A stretch of DNA of 64,000 bases from CAVPDE01 sp964580575. GTDB taxonomy: Bacteria; Desulfobacterota; DSM-4660; Desulfatiglandales; HGW-15. Positions within the stretch are counted from its first letter, which is position 1; each line of letters opens with the position of its first letter. Made by a program: the position numbers and the translations under genes. Location of the stretch: positions 36,734 through 100,733 of the forward strand of contig CAZOLJ010000004.1 of the NCBI GenBank assembly GCA_964580575.1. The letters run 5' to 3'. Below, one piece after another: positions 1 through 9,497 of this stretch. The notes beneath the pieces are model-generated. The model saw nothing but the letters and a program-made list of their open reading frames with translations. It did no database searches and was not told the DNA's origin.

Positions 1-55
1 TACTCTCGGCCAGTGAGGACTGATTCTTATGCACTGACTGCGAGGAATTGTCTCT

Positions 56-739
56 TTGGGTATTTGGCAAGCCCGTTACCTTCTCCTCTATCGGTTGATA
101 CCGGTGTGTTACTATTTGCTTCGCTTGTACCTCTCTCTTCTGAGGATCAGGGTGGCTGGCGAAGAAATCGCACTCGGGTGTCTGGCAGATTATGGACGGG
201 TGATCGTGGCCGTGTGGCATCAACGTTTTCTACCGGCTCTGGCCTACGTCACCAAATTCAGGAATTTCGAGCCCATTGTCATGATCAGCCAGAGCAAAGA
301 TGGAGAGCTGGCCGCGAGGCTCGCGCAACGTCTAGGACTTTTACCGGTGAGAGGGTCCAGCACGAGAGGTGGAGAGACGGCTCTGGCAGCCATTTTGAAG
401 GCACTGAAAAAAAATCCGGCCGTCATTCATATCGTGGATGGTCCCACAGGGCCAAAGGGTGTCGTGAAACCCGGGCTCATCAGTATGGCCCAGATATCGG
501 GTGCGGTCATCCTGCCGGTCTTTGTATCCGCTGACAGAGCCTGGATTATGGGAAGCTGGGACCGATTCCTGGTCCCCAAACCTTTCAGCAAGGTGACCAT
601 CGAATGGGGTCCACCCCTCGTCGTGCCCCAGGAACTGGATCCGGCCCAAAATGAGGAATTCAGGGAGGAGATCGAGCAGAGACTTTCTGAGGGCTATGCC
701 CAGGCCGATCTGAGTTCAGGCTGGGACCATCCCCTTTAA
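56..739 (+). CDS. DUF374-family lysophospholipid acyltransferase-like protein
   Basis: This 227-residue protein resembles the DUF374 branch of the glycerolipid acyltransferase superfamily, membrane-associated enzymes that transfer acyl chains to lipid acceptors. Visible family features are a hydrophobic N-terminus, the VWHQRF segment (the HxxxF-type acyltransferase block), SQSKDGE, PVRGSSTRGG and the DGPTGPKG loop near residues 125-133. The start is TTG at 56: an in-frame stop lies at 35-37 and GAGGA at 42-46 gives a good ribosome-binding distance. It sits two bases before the open frame of the giant synthase, so co-transcription is likely. A role in placing the synthase product on a lipid is inference from context; in other bacteria DUF374 proteins also occur near lipid A genes. 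Confidence 0.85.
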   Translation: MGIWQARYLLLYRLIPVCYYLLRLYLSLLRIRVAGEEIALGCLADYGRVIVAVWHQRFLPALAYVTKFRNFEPIVMISQSKDGELAARLAQRLGLLPVRGSSTRGGETALAAILKALKKNPAVIHIVDGPTGPKGVVKPGLISMAQISGAVILPVFVSADRAWIMGSWDRFLVPKPFSKVTIEWGPPLVVPQELDPAQNEEFREEIEQRLSEGYAQADLSSGWDHPL

Positions 740-783
740 TCTTGAGAAAAACCTCACTACAGAAGAGGGATTCAACTTCCACT

Positions 784-3700
784 ATGCCCAGAACGCAATC
801 AAACTCTGTTCTCGCTTTCCTGTGGAGACCCAATGAGATCACTCCTGCTGTGGTCGACACGGCCCGCCGGACCTCCACTGTGGCCCTATTCGACATCAGT
901 AAGGATCGCACGGGAAACCTCGCAAAGCCCCTCAAGGATGCAGGGGCAAAAGATGTGAAGATCTCCGCCGAACACTTCATGGAGCCGGCAATCGAGAGAT
1001 TTCTCCAGGACTCCAATGTGTCCACCCTTTGGGTGGAGTTTCATCCGGCCTTTGGACCCTGTCCAGCCGAGGCTTTTCTTGAGCGAGTGAAGGAGTTGTC
1101 GGCCCGGATCACCTGCATTCCGATCAGCGGGGATCCGGATTTTCTCAGCCTCGCCCTTCAGTCGAAGTGGCATGCCCAGGCCGTTGCCATCAAGGGCTCC
1201 GAAGCGTCAGGCTTTGTTGGCAATGAAAGCGCAGGCGTCCTCTACTCCACCTTGAGGGAAATGGCGGGCCAGGGGGCTCAAAAGTCTGGTTTGATCCTCT
1301 GGGGCGGCGTGGCCACGCCCGAGGCGGCCGCAGCCTTTTTGTGCACCGGCGCAAGGGGTATCGTGTTCGAGAGCCTCCACTGGCAGACAGACTTGGTGTC
1401 CGCAAACCCGAACCTGAAGGAGCGCCTCTCCAGAGTGCGTCCCGAACACAGCGCCGTCGTGGGGACGACCCTCGGGGTCTCCTGCCGCTTCTTTGATAAG
1501 GGCAACTCCGTGGCCGTCAAGGAATTGAAGCAATACGCAGACACTCTGCTCGACCGCGAGATTGCGGATCAGGACCGCCGCGCCTTTGCCCGTAAGGTCG
1601 AGGAGAGAGTCGTGCCGGCGCTCGAAAGGGAGCTGGGCCGCCAGGAACTTGTTTTTCTGGGACCTGAGGCGGCCTTCGCAGAGGCATTCGCCGGACGGTT
1701 CGGCCGCTCTACCCGTCAGGCCATAGAGGGCTTCGCCAGAGAAGTGTCGAGCCTCTGCCGGCAGGCCCCACCCAAACGGGACGCTCTCGTGGAAAACTCT
1801 GCTGCCAAGTCCCTGGGGACCCGTTACCCTTTCATTCAGGGAGCCATGACTTGGATCAGCGACATCCCGGAGTTCGCCCTGGCTGTGTCCGAAGCAGGGG
1901 GTCTGCCTACCCTGGCCCTCGGTGTGAAAACCCGCGTGGACATCGAGCAGGACCTGGCTCGGCTCAAGGAAGTCATGGGCGAACACCCTTACGCAGTCAA
2001 CTTTGTCGCCCTTCCGGAAAACCCTCGTCTGGAAGAACAGCTCGCCTGGATCGATCAAACCCGCCCGCCCTTTGCGGTCATTGCAGCCGGGGATTCCTCC
2101 TATGCAGCGCGTCTTCAGGAGAGGGGAATCCAGGCAATCTACGTTGCTTCGAGCGAGGGTCTTCTCCGCATGGCATTCGAGGCCGGCGTGCGTTTTGTCG
2201 TCCTGGAAGGGAACGAGTCCGGCGGGCACGTGGGGGAGCATTCCACCCTGACCCTGGCGCAGATGGCCCTGGAGCTCAGGCGCAGAGAGCCCGAACTCTT
2301 CCGCGATCGGCACCTGGTGCTCGCAGGCGGCATCTTCAACCGGGAGAGCGTTCTCAGGGCTTTCATGCTGGGTGCCGATGCTGTGCAGATGGGCACGGCG
2401 TACCTGGCCACCCGGGAGATTGTCTCTACACGCGCACTGAGCCCCTTGTATCAGCGCCTGATCCTAAACTCACGGCCCGGCATGACCGCGGTTTCGGGCG
2501 AAAGCGTCGGTCTCAGGGTTCGGTCTCTCAAAACCCCTAAAGTGGAGGCGATCCGCACCCTGGAGAGAGAATGGGCGTCGGGCCGGCACGACGAGAGCTC
2601 TTTTCGGATGCGCCTGGAGGCTCTGGGTGCAAACAGCCTGCTTGTCGCTGCGAGGGGGATCGATCATCCCCGCGGCCGAGTCATGGACGAAGAAAGCTGC
2701 CTGCGGGAAGGACAGTTCATGAGCGGTTCCATATCCGGCGCACTCCATCGTGTGCTCACTGTCTCCGAGTTTCACCGCGACCTGGTTGAAGGGCCTCTGG
2801 AGCTCACTCTCCCGGAATGGGAGGAGAGGCCCGCGCCGGCGCCTGCTGCCCGGTCGAGGACAAGGGAAGACCGCGAGCGATTGGCTGTCACCGGTATGGC
2901 CCTGGTCAATTCCCTGGGCAACAGCCCGAGGGAGATCTTGGAAGCCTCGGTTGCCATGAGGAGCGGAATCGCCACAGTGCCTCCTTCCCGGTGGGACCAC
3001 AGCCTGTACTACGATCCCGATCCCCGCGCCAGAGGCAAGACCTACTGCAAGGTTGGCGCTTTCCAGAACCTCAGCGTCTCGCGCAAGGAGTTGGGCATTG
3101 CGCCTCAGGATTTCCGCTCCATGGCCGATTCCACCCGATTGACCCTCTGGCTCGCCGAAGAGGCCATCAAGCAATCAGGCCTGCTGGAGTCGGGCATTCC
3201 CAGGGAGCGCATCGGGGTGCTCATTTCCCAGAACTCGGGAGAGGGTGCGGCCACGATCACGGATCTGGTCTTTGATGTGAATTACCACGACATCATCCGC
3301 TCCTTGAGGGAGATCATCCCCACGACCCCGGAACTGGAAAAGGCCATCAGGGAAAGAATCCAAGCAGGCCGCCTCACCGTGGACGACACCACCTTGCTCG
3401 GCCGTCTCAATTGCGCGGCCGGGGGCTTTGTGTGCAACCGGTACGGGTTAAGGGGCCCGAGCTACGCGGTCTCCGCTGCGTGCGCCACCAGCCTGGTGGC
3501 CCTCTTCAACGCGCTCCAGATGATCCGAAACGACATCCTCGACGCAGCCGTTGTGGGAGGCGGAGAGGAGTTCCTCCACCCCTCCCATTACCTCGAATTC
3601 TCCGCGCTCAAGGCCCTGGCCGGGCTCTCGGGCGTTGAAGGGCCTGCCCAGGAGAGCAGCCGGCCCTTTGATGCGCAGCGCGACGGCATGGTCCTCGGCG

Positions 3701-6700
3701 AAGGAGGAGGCATGATCGTTGTGGAGAGGGAGTCGGTCGCGAAAAAGCGCGGTGCCCCTATTCACGCCTACATCACCGGGATAGGAGCGAGCAACAATGA
3801 TCGGGGCATGGTGGAGTCCCTGGCCGAGACCCAGTTGATTGCCCTTCGGGGCTCCTTCCGGGATACGGGTTACGGTCCCGAGCAGGTGGACATGGTGGAA
3901 TGCCATGCCACGAGCACGGTTCAGGGTGACGTGGAGGAGGTCAAGGCCCTCAAGTCCCTGTTCCCATCTTCTAAGCGGACAGTGCTCACCTCTTTCAAGT
4001 CCCAGATCGGCCACACCCTCGGCGCCTCCGGCGTGAACAGCCTCATCAGAGGGGTGTGCGCCATGCAGGCGGGACTCTTCCCGCCCACCCTCAACTACAG
4101 GACGCGGGATCCCCAGGTCGATCTTGAGGCAGGGGGCTTTCATGTTCTTCTTCAGCCCGAGGAGTGGCCGCAACCCCCGGACCGGCCCAGGCGTTTGGAG
4201 GTTAACGCCTTTGGTTTCGGCGGCGCCAATTATGTGGTCCAGCTGGAGGAGTGCCGGGAGGCTTCCGGCCGGGTCATGATCTCAGCGCCCCTCACAGAGA
4301 GACTCGAACCCCCGAAGCCTTCTGGTCAGGCCGCTCGGCCGTCCATCCAGGGCGTTTCGTTTTTCCGCGCCCAGGTGGCAGGCCGGTCCTATCGCTTAGG
4401 GGTGGTGGCTTCCGGTGAAAAAGAAGCCCGGTCCAGAGTGGAAGCCCTGCCCCCTGCTGAAAACGGGGGTATCTTCTCGGACAAGTCCCTACGCACCATG
4501 GCCCGCCAGGGCATCTTCGCTGCACCGGCCGACGATCCGCAAAAACCCCTGGCCTTCATTTTCACCGGCCAGGGGTCCCAGTATGCAGGCATGAGCAAAG
4601 AGCTTTACGACACCTTCCCGGAAATCCGGAGGTGGATGGACAAGATTGCGGCTGTGGCTGAATTCGATCTCCTGGACCTCCTTTTCCATGCCTCGGTGGA
4701 AGACCTTCAGAAGACACGATGGCAGCAGCCCGCCCTCTACACCATGGAGTACGCCATGGTGCAGTACTTGATCGCCATGGGCGCAAAACCACTGGCCATG
4801 GCCGGACACAGCCTTGGAGAACTCGTGGCCATGAGCACCGCCGGGATCTTCACCTATGACGACGGCTTCCGCATCGTGAACAAGCGGGCCCAGTGCATGG
4901 ACAAGGCAAGCGGGCTCCGGGGCGACCCAGGCACCATGATCGCGGCGGACGCGCCCATGGACTACCTGGAACAGAAAGTGGCCGGCTGGGAAAACGTGTA
5001 CTTCACCAACTACAACTCGCCCCACCAGGTGGTCTTGGGCGGTGACACCCAGCCCTTGTTGGCTCTTCTGCAAGAGATCAAAAGTGAGGGTTACCGGGCC
5101 ACCCAGCTCAAGGTGAGCATGGCCTTTCACTCGCCCATCATGAAGGTGATCCATGACGAGATGGCTGCCTTTGTGTCGGACATTGCCTTTCACCCGGCCC
5201 GGATTCCGGTGATCTCCAACACCACCATGAAGCCTTACCCGAATGATCCGGACCAGATGCGCCGGATCCTCATGGCCCACCTCGAATCCCCGGTGCACTG
5301 GATGCAGAACGTGAGGACCCTCTGGGAGGATTTCAGCATCAGAACCTTTGTGGAGATCGGCCCGGCAGACACACTCTGCAGCCTTGTGGGACAAACCCTG
5401 GACAAGCCTCTATGCGTCCCTACCTGCATGCCCGAGGCAGAAGCCCAAACCTATCGGTCAGGGGTGGCCCAACTCCACGCTCTGGGCCATCTGGAACAGG
5501 AGGAGATCCCCCTGACGGAAAAGACGGACCAGTTGGCCGTCCCATCCCCTGCGCCTGCGATCACGGTCCGTTCCACTTCCGAAGACCGGCTGGCTGCCAT
5601 TGTGCAGCGTGAGATAAACGCTTTTGTCCTGAAGTCCTTCGGAGAGTATATCAAACCGCTTGTCGTGGCCGCGATCCGCCGGGAACTGGATCCAAGCTTC
5701 ACGTTGGAAAGTCTGGACCGGAGCCTTGGGACTTTGCCTGTGGCCCCGCCCCTGCCCCAGGCCAAACCCTTGGCAAAGGCCGAGGCCCCTGCGGCCCTGC
5801 CGAGCCGGGAGGCGGAGGCCAAGGGGCCGAAAGAAGCGGTGGATTATGTGGAGCAAATGATCCGGATCATCATGAATGCCACCGGGTATGAACGGGACGA
5901 GATCGAGCCTGACATGGACATCCGGCAGGACCTTGCCATCCGTTCCAGCCGACTGCCCGTGATCATGGACGAGGTCGAGCGACGGTTCAACATCCCCGTC
6001 AATGTCGAGGATTTCGTGGGATTGCGCACGGTGCGGGAGATCGCGAACTGCATCGAAAAGCTGGCAGGCGGACCCGGCAAAGAAGCCCCGGCCGCACAAC
6101 CGTTCCAGCAAGCCCCTCCTGCCGCCGCCCCCAAGAACTCGGCGGCCCCATCCGCCGAGGAGGAGGCACGTCCAATTGAATCGATCAGGCGAATGGTCTT
6201 AGAAGAAGTCGCGCTCCCTCATGGCGCCGTGCACCCGCTCACGCCGGCGCCGGGACAGGAGGTGGCGGTGCTCAGGATGTCTCCCGGCTCCACCCTGGCT
6301 GCTGACGTGTCCCGCCACCTGGAGGGAAAATGGAAAGTCAAGTCGCTGTTCTTGGACTATTCGGGTCAGGGGGACGGCAGCGCCTTTGATCTGCGCGCTT
6401 CCAAGGGCGCACAAAAGGCGGAGCAGCGGCTCAAAGAAGCTCGTTCCCTGGCAGGGCTTGTCCTGGTGCTGGAAGGCGAGTTGCGCTCCGTTCTGTCTGG
6501 TGCAGAAGACATTGCAGCTTTCCTCTCCGGGTTCTTCCGCTGTCTGAAGGCCGTGATGAATTCAAAGAGCAAACCCTTTTGCCTGGTTCTGCTCCGGGGG
6601 GTTCAACCCGAAACCCCCGGAGCCGTGACGGCGGAAGGCATCCTGGGCATGTTCCTGGCTGCGGCCCATGAGTACCCGTCGGTGCTGTTTCGAAGTGTTT

Positions 6701-8697
6701 CTCTGGACGCCAACACGGATTTCCCGAGCGCCATGGACCGCGCCCTGGATACCGGGAACCCGATCATCCAGTGGACCTACCACGGCCAGGAGGCCTTCTC
6801 CATCAAGGCCTCTCATGCTCCTCTGTCCTTGACCGGCAGGTCCGGGCTTGAACTGGGGCCAGAGGACGTGGTGGTGATCTCAGGCGGCGCCAAAGGGGTC
6901 ACCTGGCACATTGCCCGGGCCCTGGCGGCCTTCAAACCCCGGATCGTGCTGCTGGGGCGGACCGAACTGAACCCTGCAGCGTCCTACAGCGCCCTCCGCA
7001 ACGCCGAAGCTCCTGCTGAAGGCGCCTTACGTCGCCTATTCAAAAAGAAAGAGCCTGTCCCAAAGGCCGACCAACCTGAGAGTCAGACCTCGAGCGCCCT
7101 TGCAGGTTTGGACATTGCGCGCAACGTGTCCCGGCTCTCCGCTCTTGGGATCAAGGTCTCCTACCTTTCCTGCGACGTGGCAGATCCCCGCAAGGTGGCA
7201 CAGACGCTCGACCAGGTGGTGAAACAGTATGGCAGGATTGACGGGATCATTCACGGGGCCGGTATCATCCGGGACAGCTTCCTGGAGTTCATGACGCCCG
7301 AGGATTTCACCAAGGTCATGGAGGTCAAGCTCCTGGGGGCATGGAACCTTTACCGCGCCTCCAAGGACCGCGGCCTGCGGTTTTTCGCAGCCCTCTCCTC
7401 GCTTGTGGCGATCCAGGGCAATGTCGGCCAGGTCAACTACTGCAGCGCAAACCGATCGCTTTCCGCCATGCTGCGATCGTGGAGCGTCTCCCACAAGGGC
7501 CTGGTGTCAAAAGCCTTCATGCTGCCGCCCATCGAGGGCACCGGCATGGCTGATGACCCGGAGGTCAAGGCTCTCATGAAGCTCAAAGGGTTGGAGTCCG
7601 CCTTTGTGCACGCAGACGAGTTCGCCCAGATTTTCTGCCGCGAGCTGTTCCTGGGGCCGGCCCAGCAGCCTTGGGTGATCCTGGCCCGCACCTTTCCGTC
7701 CGTCAAGAAGACCATGGTGGAAGCGAAGGAATCGAGCGAGGACAAGGCGAGCCCATGTGCCGGGGGAGTCCGTTTGGAGCAGAAGGACCTCCCTATGATC
7801 GGGACCGTGGAAACCCTGGACCTCAAGGCCGGCGAACTGGTGGCCAAACGGACCTTTTCGCGGGCTTACGACCTCTGGATCGAAGATCACAAGCCTTTCA
7901 AGCTCCTGAAGCACCCTTTAGTTTCAGGGATCATGGCCGTCGAGACCTTTCTGGAGGCAGCCCATCTGCTCTATCCGCATCTGAATGTGCTAGGTGTGCG
8001 GAGGCTGAACTTCAAGGACATTCTGGAGTGTCCTCCGGACACAGGGCGGGAGGCCCGTATCCTCTGTCGGAGAGAGGAGGATCCCAGTCACGATGTCCGC
8101 TGTCACGTCGAGCTCTCCAGTGCAGGCCTCTCTCCTTCGGGTCGCCTTTTGGACACCTGGTCCACGAACTATCTTGGACAGGTCATTCTCGGGCCCCGGA
8201 TCACCCCTCTTTCCCCCTTACCTGAGTTCGCCATAAATGCGAAGGACCTGGATACGCGTCCCATGGACGCCCATGAGATCCAGGAGAGCTATGAAAATCG
8301 CACCGGCCTTCGTGGACGCTACCGCGTCCTTGAGAAGATCCACGGCACAGGGCCAGGAATCATGAAAGGAGCCATGGTTTACAAGGACCAGGAGGACATG
8401 GCCGGTTTGGGCCCTGCCCGTTACCACTACTCGCCCTATCTGCTGGAAGCCCTGATGCACCTTTTCGCGTTCTACGCTGCCCTCCGGCAGGAGAGTGGAT
8501 CCTCGGAGGTGCTTCCCGCGGGTATGGAGGAAATGCGTTTCACCCGGCCGGCCCGGAATGGAGAGCGCTTCACCCTCGAAGCCAGGCTCCGCTCCCGTGA
8601 CGATCAGGGCTTCACGTGGGACGCCCGTGCCTTGGACGAGAGCAACACCCCCATCATGCAGGTCCTTTCCATGCGCATGAATCGGTTCAGTCAGTGA
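784..8697 (+). CDS. PfaA-like iterative type I synthase with two N-terminal PfaD-like barrels (ER-like, KS, AT, ACP, KR, DH)
   Basis: This 2637-residue multidomain synthase is related to the PfaA/PfaD parts of polyunsaturated-fatty-acid synthases. Residues about 8-260 form a nitronate-monooxygenase-like barrel (GSEASGFVG). Residues 345-640 form a second one with the canonical GNESGGHVG (His482) and LAGGIF phosphate loop. KS spans 699-1155 with Cys900, His1041 and His1077. AT spans 1255-1555 with GHSLGE (Ser1343) and MAFHS, which suggests malonyl-CoA. One ACP (1686-1761) has Ser1721 in DLAIRSSR. KR follows with GGAKGV at 2034 and Tyr2219, then a C-terminal hotdog DH (likely His2369). No methyltransferase or thioesterase is visible. 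The frame opens at TTG 742, but ATG 784 has GAGG upstream at 765-768 and is preferred. Neighbours are a phosphopantetheinyl transferase and two acyltransferases. The likely product is a reduced or unsaturated acyl chain for a lipid; the exact product is unknown. Confidence 0.9.
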   Translation: MPRTQSNSVLAFLWRPNEITPAVVDTARRTSTVALFDISKDRTGNLAKPLKDAGAKDVKISAEHFMEPAIERFLQDSNVSTLWVEFHPAFGPCPAEAFLERVKELSARITCIPISGDPDFLSLALQSKWHAQAVAIKGSEASGFVGNESAGVLYSTLREMAGQGAQKSGLILWGGVATPEAAAAFLCTGARGIVFESLHWQTDLVSANPNLKERLSRVRPEHSAVVGTTLGVSCRFFDKGNSVAVKELKQYADTLLDREIADQDRRAFARKVEERVVPALERELGRQELVFLGPEAAFAEAFAGRFGRSTRQAIEGFAREVSSLCRQAPPKRDALVENSAAKSLGTRYPFIQGAMTWISDIPEFALAVSEAGGLPTLALGVKTRVDIEQDLARLKEVMGEHPYAVNFVALPENPRLEEQLAWIDQTRPPFAVIAAGDSSYAARLQERGIQAIYVASSEGLLRMAFEAGVRFVVLEGNESGGHVGEHSTLTLAQMALELRRREPELFRDRHLVLAGGIFNRESVLRAFMLGADAVQMGTAYLATREIVSTRALSPLYQRLILNSRPGMTAVSGESVGLRVRSLKTPKVEAIRTLEREWASGRHDESSFRMRLEALGANSLLVAARGIDHPRGRVMDEESCLREGQFMSGSISGALHRVLTVSEFHRDLVEGPLELTLPEWEERPAPAPAARSRTREDRERLAVTGMALVNSLGNSPREILEASVAMRSGIATVPPSRWDHSLYYDPDPRARGKTYCKVGAFQNLSVSRKELGIAPQDFRSMADSTRLTLWLAEEAIKQSGLLESGIPRERIGVLISQNSGEGAATITDLVFDVNYHDIIRSLREIIPTTPELEKAIRERIQAGRLTVDDTTLLGRLNCAAGGFVCNRYGLRGPSYAVSAACATSLVALFNALQMIRNDILDAAVVGGGEEFLHPSHYLEFSALKALAGLSGVEGPAQESSRPFDAQRDGMVLGEGGGMIVVERESVAKKRGAPIHAYITGIGASNNDRGMVESLAETQLIALRGSFRDTGYGPEQVDMVECHATSTVQGDVEEVKALKSLFPSSKRTVLTSFKSQIGHTLGASGVNSLIRGVCAMQAGLFPPTLNYRTRDPQVDLEAGGFHVLLQPEEWPQPPDRPRRLEVNAFGFGGANYVVQLEECREASGRVMISAPLTERLEPPKPSGQAARPSIQGVSFFRAQVAGRSYRLGVVASGEKEARSRVEALPPAENGGIFSDKSLRTMARQGIFAAPADDPQKPLAFIFTGQGSQYAGMSKELYDTFPEIRRWMDKIAAVAEFDLLDLLFHASVEDLQKTRWQQPALYTMEYAMVQYLIAMGAKPLAMAGHSLGELVAMSTAGIFTYDDGFRIVNKRAQCMDKASGLRGDPGTMIAADAPMDYLEQKVAGWENVYFTNYNSPHQVVLGGDTQPLLALLQEIKSEGYRATQLKVSMAFHSPIMKVIHDEMAAFVSDIAFHPARIPVISNTTMKPYPNDPDQMRRILMAHLESPVHWMQNVRTLWEDFSIRTFVEIGPADTLCSLVGQTLDKPLCVPTCMPEAEAQTYRSGVAQLHALGHLEQEEIPLTEKTDQLAVPSPAPAITVRSTSEDRLAAIVQREINAFVLKSFGEYIKPLVVAAIRRELDPSFTLESLDRSLGTLPVAPPLPQAKPLAKAEAPAALPSREAEAKGPKEAVDYVEQMIRIIMNATGYERDEIEPDMDIRQDLAIRSSRLPVIMDEVERRFNIPVNVEDFVGLRTVREIANCIEKLAGGPGKEAPAAQPFQQAPPAAAPKNSAAPSAEEEARPIESIRRMVLEEVALPHGAVHPLTPAPGQEVAVLRMSPGSTLAADVSRHLEGKWKVKSLFLDYSGQGDGSAFDLRASKGAQKAEQRLKEARSLAGLVLVLEGELRSVLSGAEDIAAFLSGFFRCLKAVMNSKSKPFCLVLLRGVQPETPGAVTAEGILGMFLAAAHEYPSVLFRSVSLDANTDFPSAMDRALDTGNPIIQWTYHGQEAFSIKASHAPLSLTGRSGLELGPEDVVVISGGAKGVTWHIARALAAFKPRIVLLGRTELNPAASYSALRNAEAPAEGALRRLFKKKEPVPKADQPESQTSSALAGLDIARNVSRLSALGIKVSYLSCDVADPRKVAQTLDQVVKQYGRIDGIIHGAGIIRDSFLEFMTPEDFTKVMEVKLLGAWNLYRASKDRGLRFFAALSSLVAIQGNVGQVNYCSANRSLSAMLRSWSVSHKGLVSKAFMLPPIEGTGMADDPEVKALMKLKGLESAFVHADEFAQIFCRELFLGPAQQPWVILARTFPSVKKTMVEAKESSEDKASPCAGGVRLEQKDLPMIGTVETLDLKAGELVAKRTFSRAYDLWIEDHKPFKLLKHPLVSGIMAVETFLEAAHLLYPHLNVLGVRRLNFKDILECPPDTGREARILCRREEDPSHDVRCHVELSSAGLSPSGRLLDTWSTNYLGQVILGPRITPLSPLPEFAINAKDLDTRPMDAHEIQESYENRTGLRGRYRVLEKIHGTGPGIMKGAMVYKDQEDMAGLGPARYHYSPYLLEALMHLFAFYAALRQESGSSEVLPAGMEEMRFTRPARNGERFTLEARLRSRDDQGFTWDARALDESNTPIMQVLSMRMNRFSQ

Positions 8698-8711
8698 GAT
8701 GATGGAAACCC

Positions 8712-9497
8712 ATGAGAGTTGATACAAACGAAATGAGCCCTTTTGCAATAGAACGCGCCCCCTCCCCTCTCCCCTCTCCCCCGGCTTGGGGTCTATGTCA
8801 GAATGTCATTTCGAGGCGAAAGCCGAGAAATCCTGGTTCTTCACAAAATCTGCCCCTCCCCGATTGCGACACAGCCTCTTGGGTGAGAAGGCGGGGTGAG
8901 GAGGCTATACACACCTTGCAGCCTCTCGGGTTCCGGGGCTCTGTATTGTTTGCATCTGCTCCACCCGTGCATGGATCAGGGCTGCACCTGGCCCTTGGCC
9001 TGCTCGGGGCTCTGGCGCAGCTTGATTCCCGCTGGAGCGGGACCGGAAACGAGATGACCCTTCACAAAAGCGCTCTGGGAGCTCCATTTCTTCTTGTAAG
9101 GGACAGGGAAGGACCCTCCGTGTCCTTCAGCCACGGCAAGGGGCGGCTCTGGGCGGCCATGTCCGGCAAGGGAAATGTCGGCATTGACGTTGCCTACCCG
9201 GAGGAATTTGCGGGGACCTATCCTCTTCACCGAGCGTTCAGTGCCGAAGAACTGGAGTGTGCTGAAGCCCTTTGTCCTGACGACAAAGCCCGGGGCGCAG
9301 CCCTAATGTGGGCCGCAAAGGAGGCGTCGGTCAAGGCGACCGGGGCCGGCTTCAACTTCTTTGATCCCCTGGAAGTGCGAGTGGGGGCTCCCCTTGTCAG
9401 GGAACAGGGGATCCTCTTCGAGGTGTTGGCGGACCGACCCATTTCCATCTGGGTAAGAACAGAGGGCAGGGGCTGGCTTTCCGTGGCATTGGCTTAG
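8712..9497 (+). CDS. 4'-phosphopantetheinyl transferase superfamily protein
   Basis: This is a Sfp/AcpS-superfamily transferase that moves 4'-phosphopantetheine from CoA onto a carrier-domain serine, almost certainly activating the synthase encoded 14 bases upstream. The signature motifs are VSFSHG, GIDV (Mg-binding Asp) and WAAKEASVKATG (the WxxKEA..K block). The first 70 or so residues do not look like the family. Bases 8755-8905 that encode them are pyrimidine-rich and carry a TGTCATTTCGAGGCGAAAGC motif found in intergenic repeats elsewhere in the window. The true start may therefore lie further in, for example near the GSVLFASAPP segment (about 8937-8966), or the repeat may have been captured as coding sequence. 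Confidence 0.85.
   Translation: MRVDTNEMSPFAIERAPSPLPSPPAWGLCQNVISRRKPRNPGSSQNLPLPDCDTASWVRRRGEEAIHTLQPLGFRGSVLFASAPPVHGSGLHLALGLLGALAQLDSRWSGTGNEMTLHKSALGAPFLLVRDREGPSVSFSHGKGRLWAAMSGKGNVGIDVAYPEEFAGTYPLHRAFSAEELECAEALCPDDKARGAALMWAAKEASVKATGAGFNFFDPLEVRVGAPLVREQGILFEVLADRPISIWVRTEGRGWLSVALA
8755..8905. repeat. Intergenic-type repeat inside the annotated PPTase 5' end
   Basis: A C-rich run (CCCCTCCCCTCTCCCCTCTC) is followed by GTCATTTCGAGGCGAAAGCC and a return segment ending GGTGAGGAGG. The same themes occur in true spacers at 9640-9735, 60385-60483 and 61704-61741. Here the element falls in an open frame at the 5' end of the transferase gene. Confidence 0.6.

Noticed and set aside
1207..2313. 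368-residue minus-strand open frame inside the synthase gene
   Set aside because: It is a shadow of the NMO-like barrels on the plus strand.
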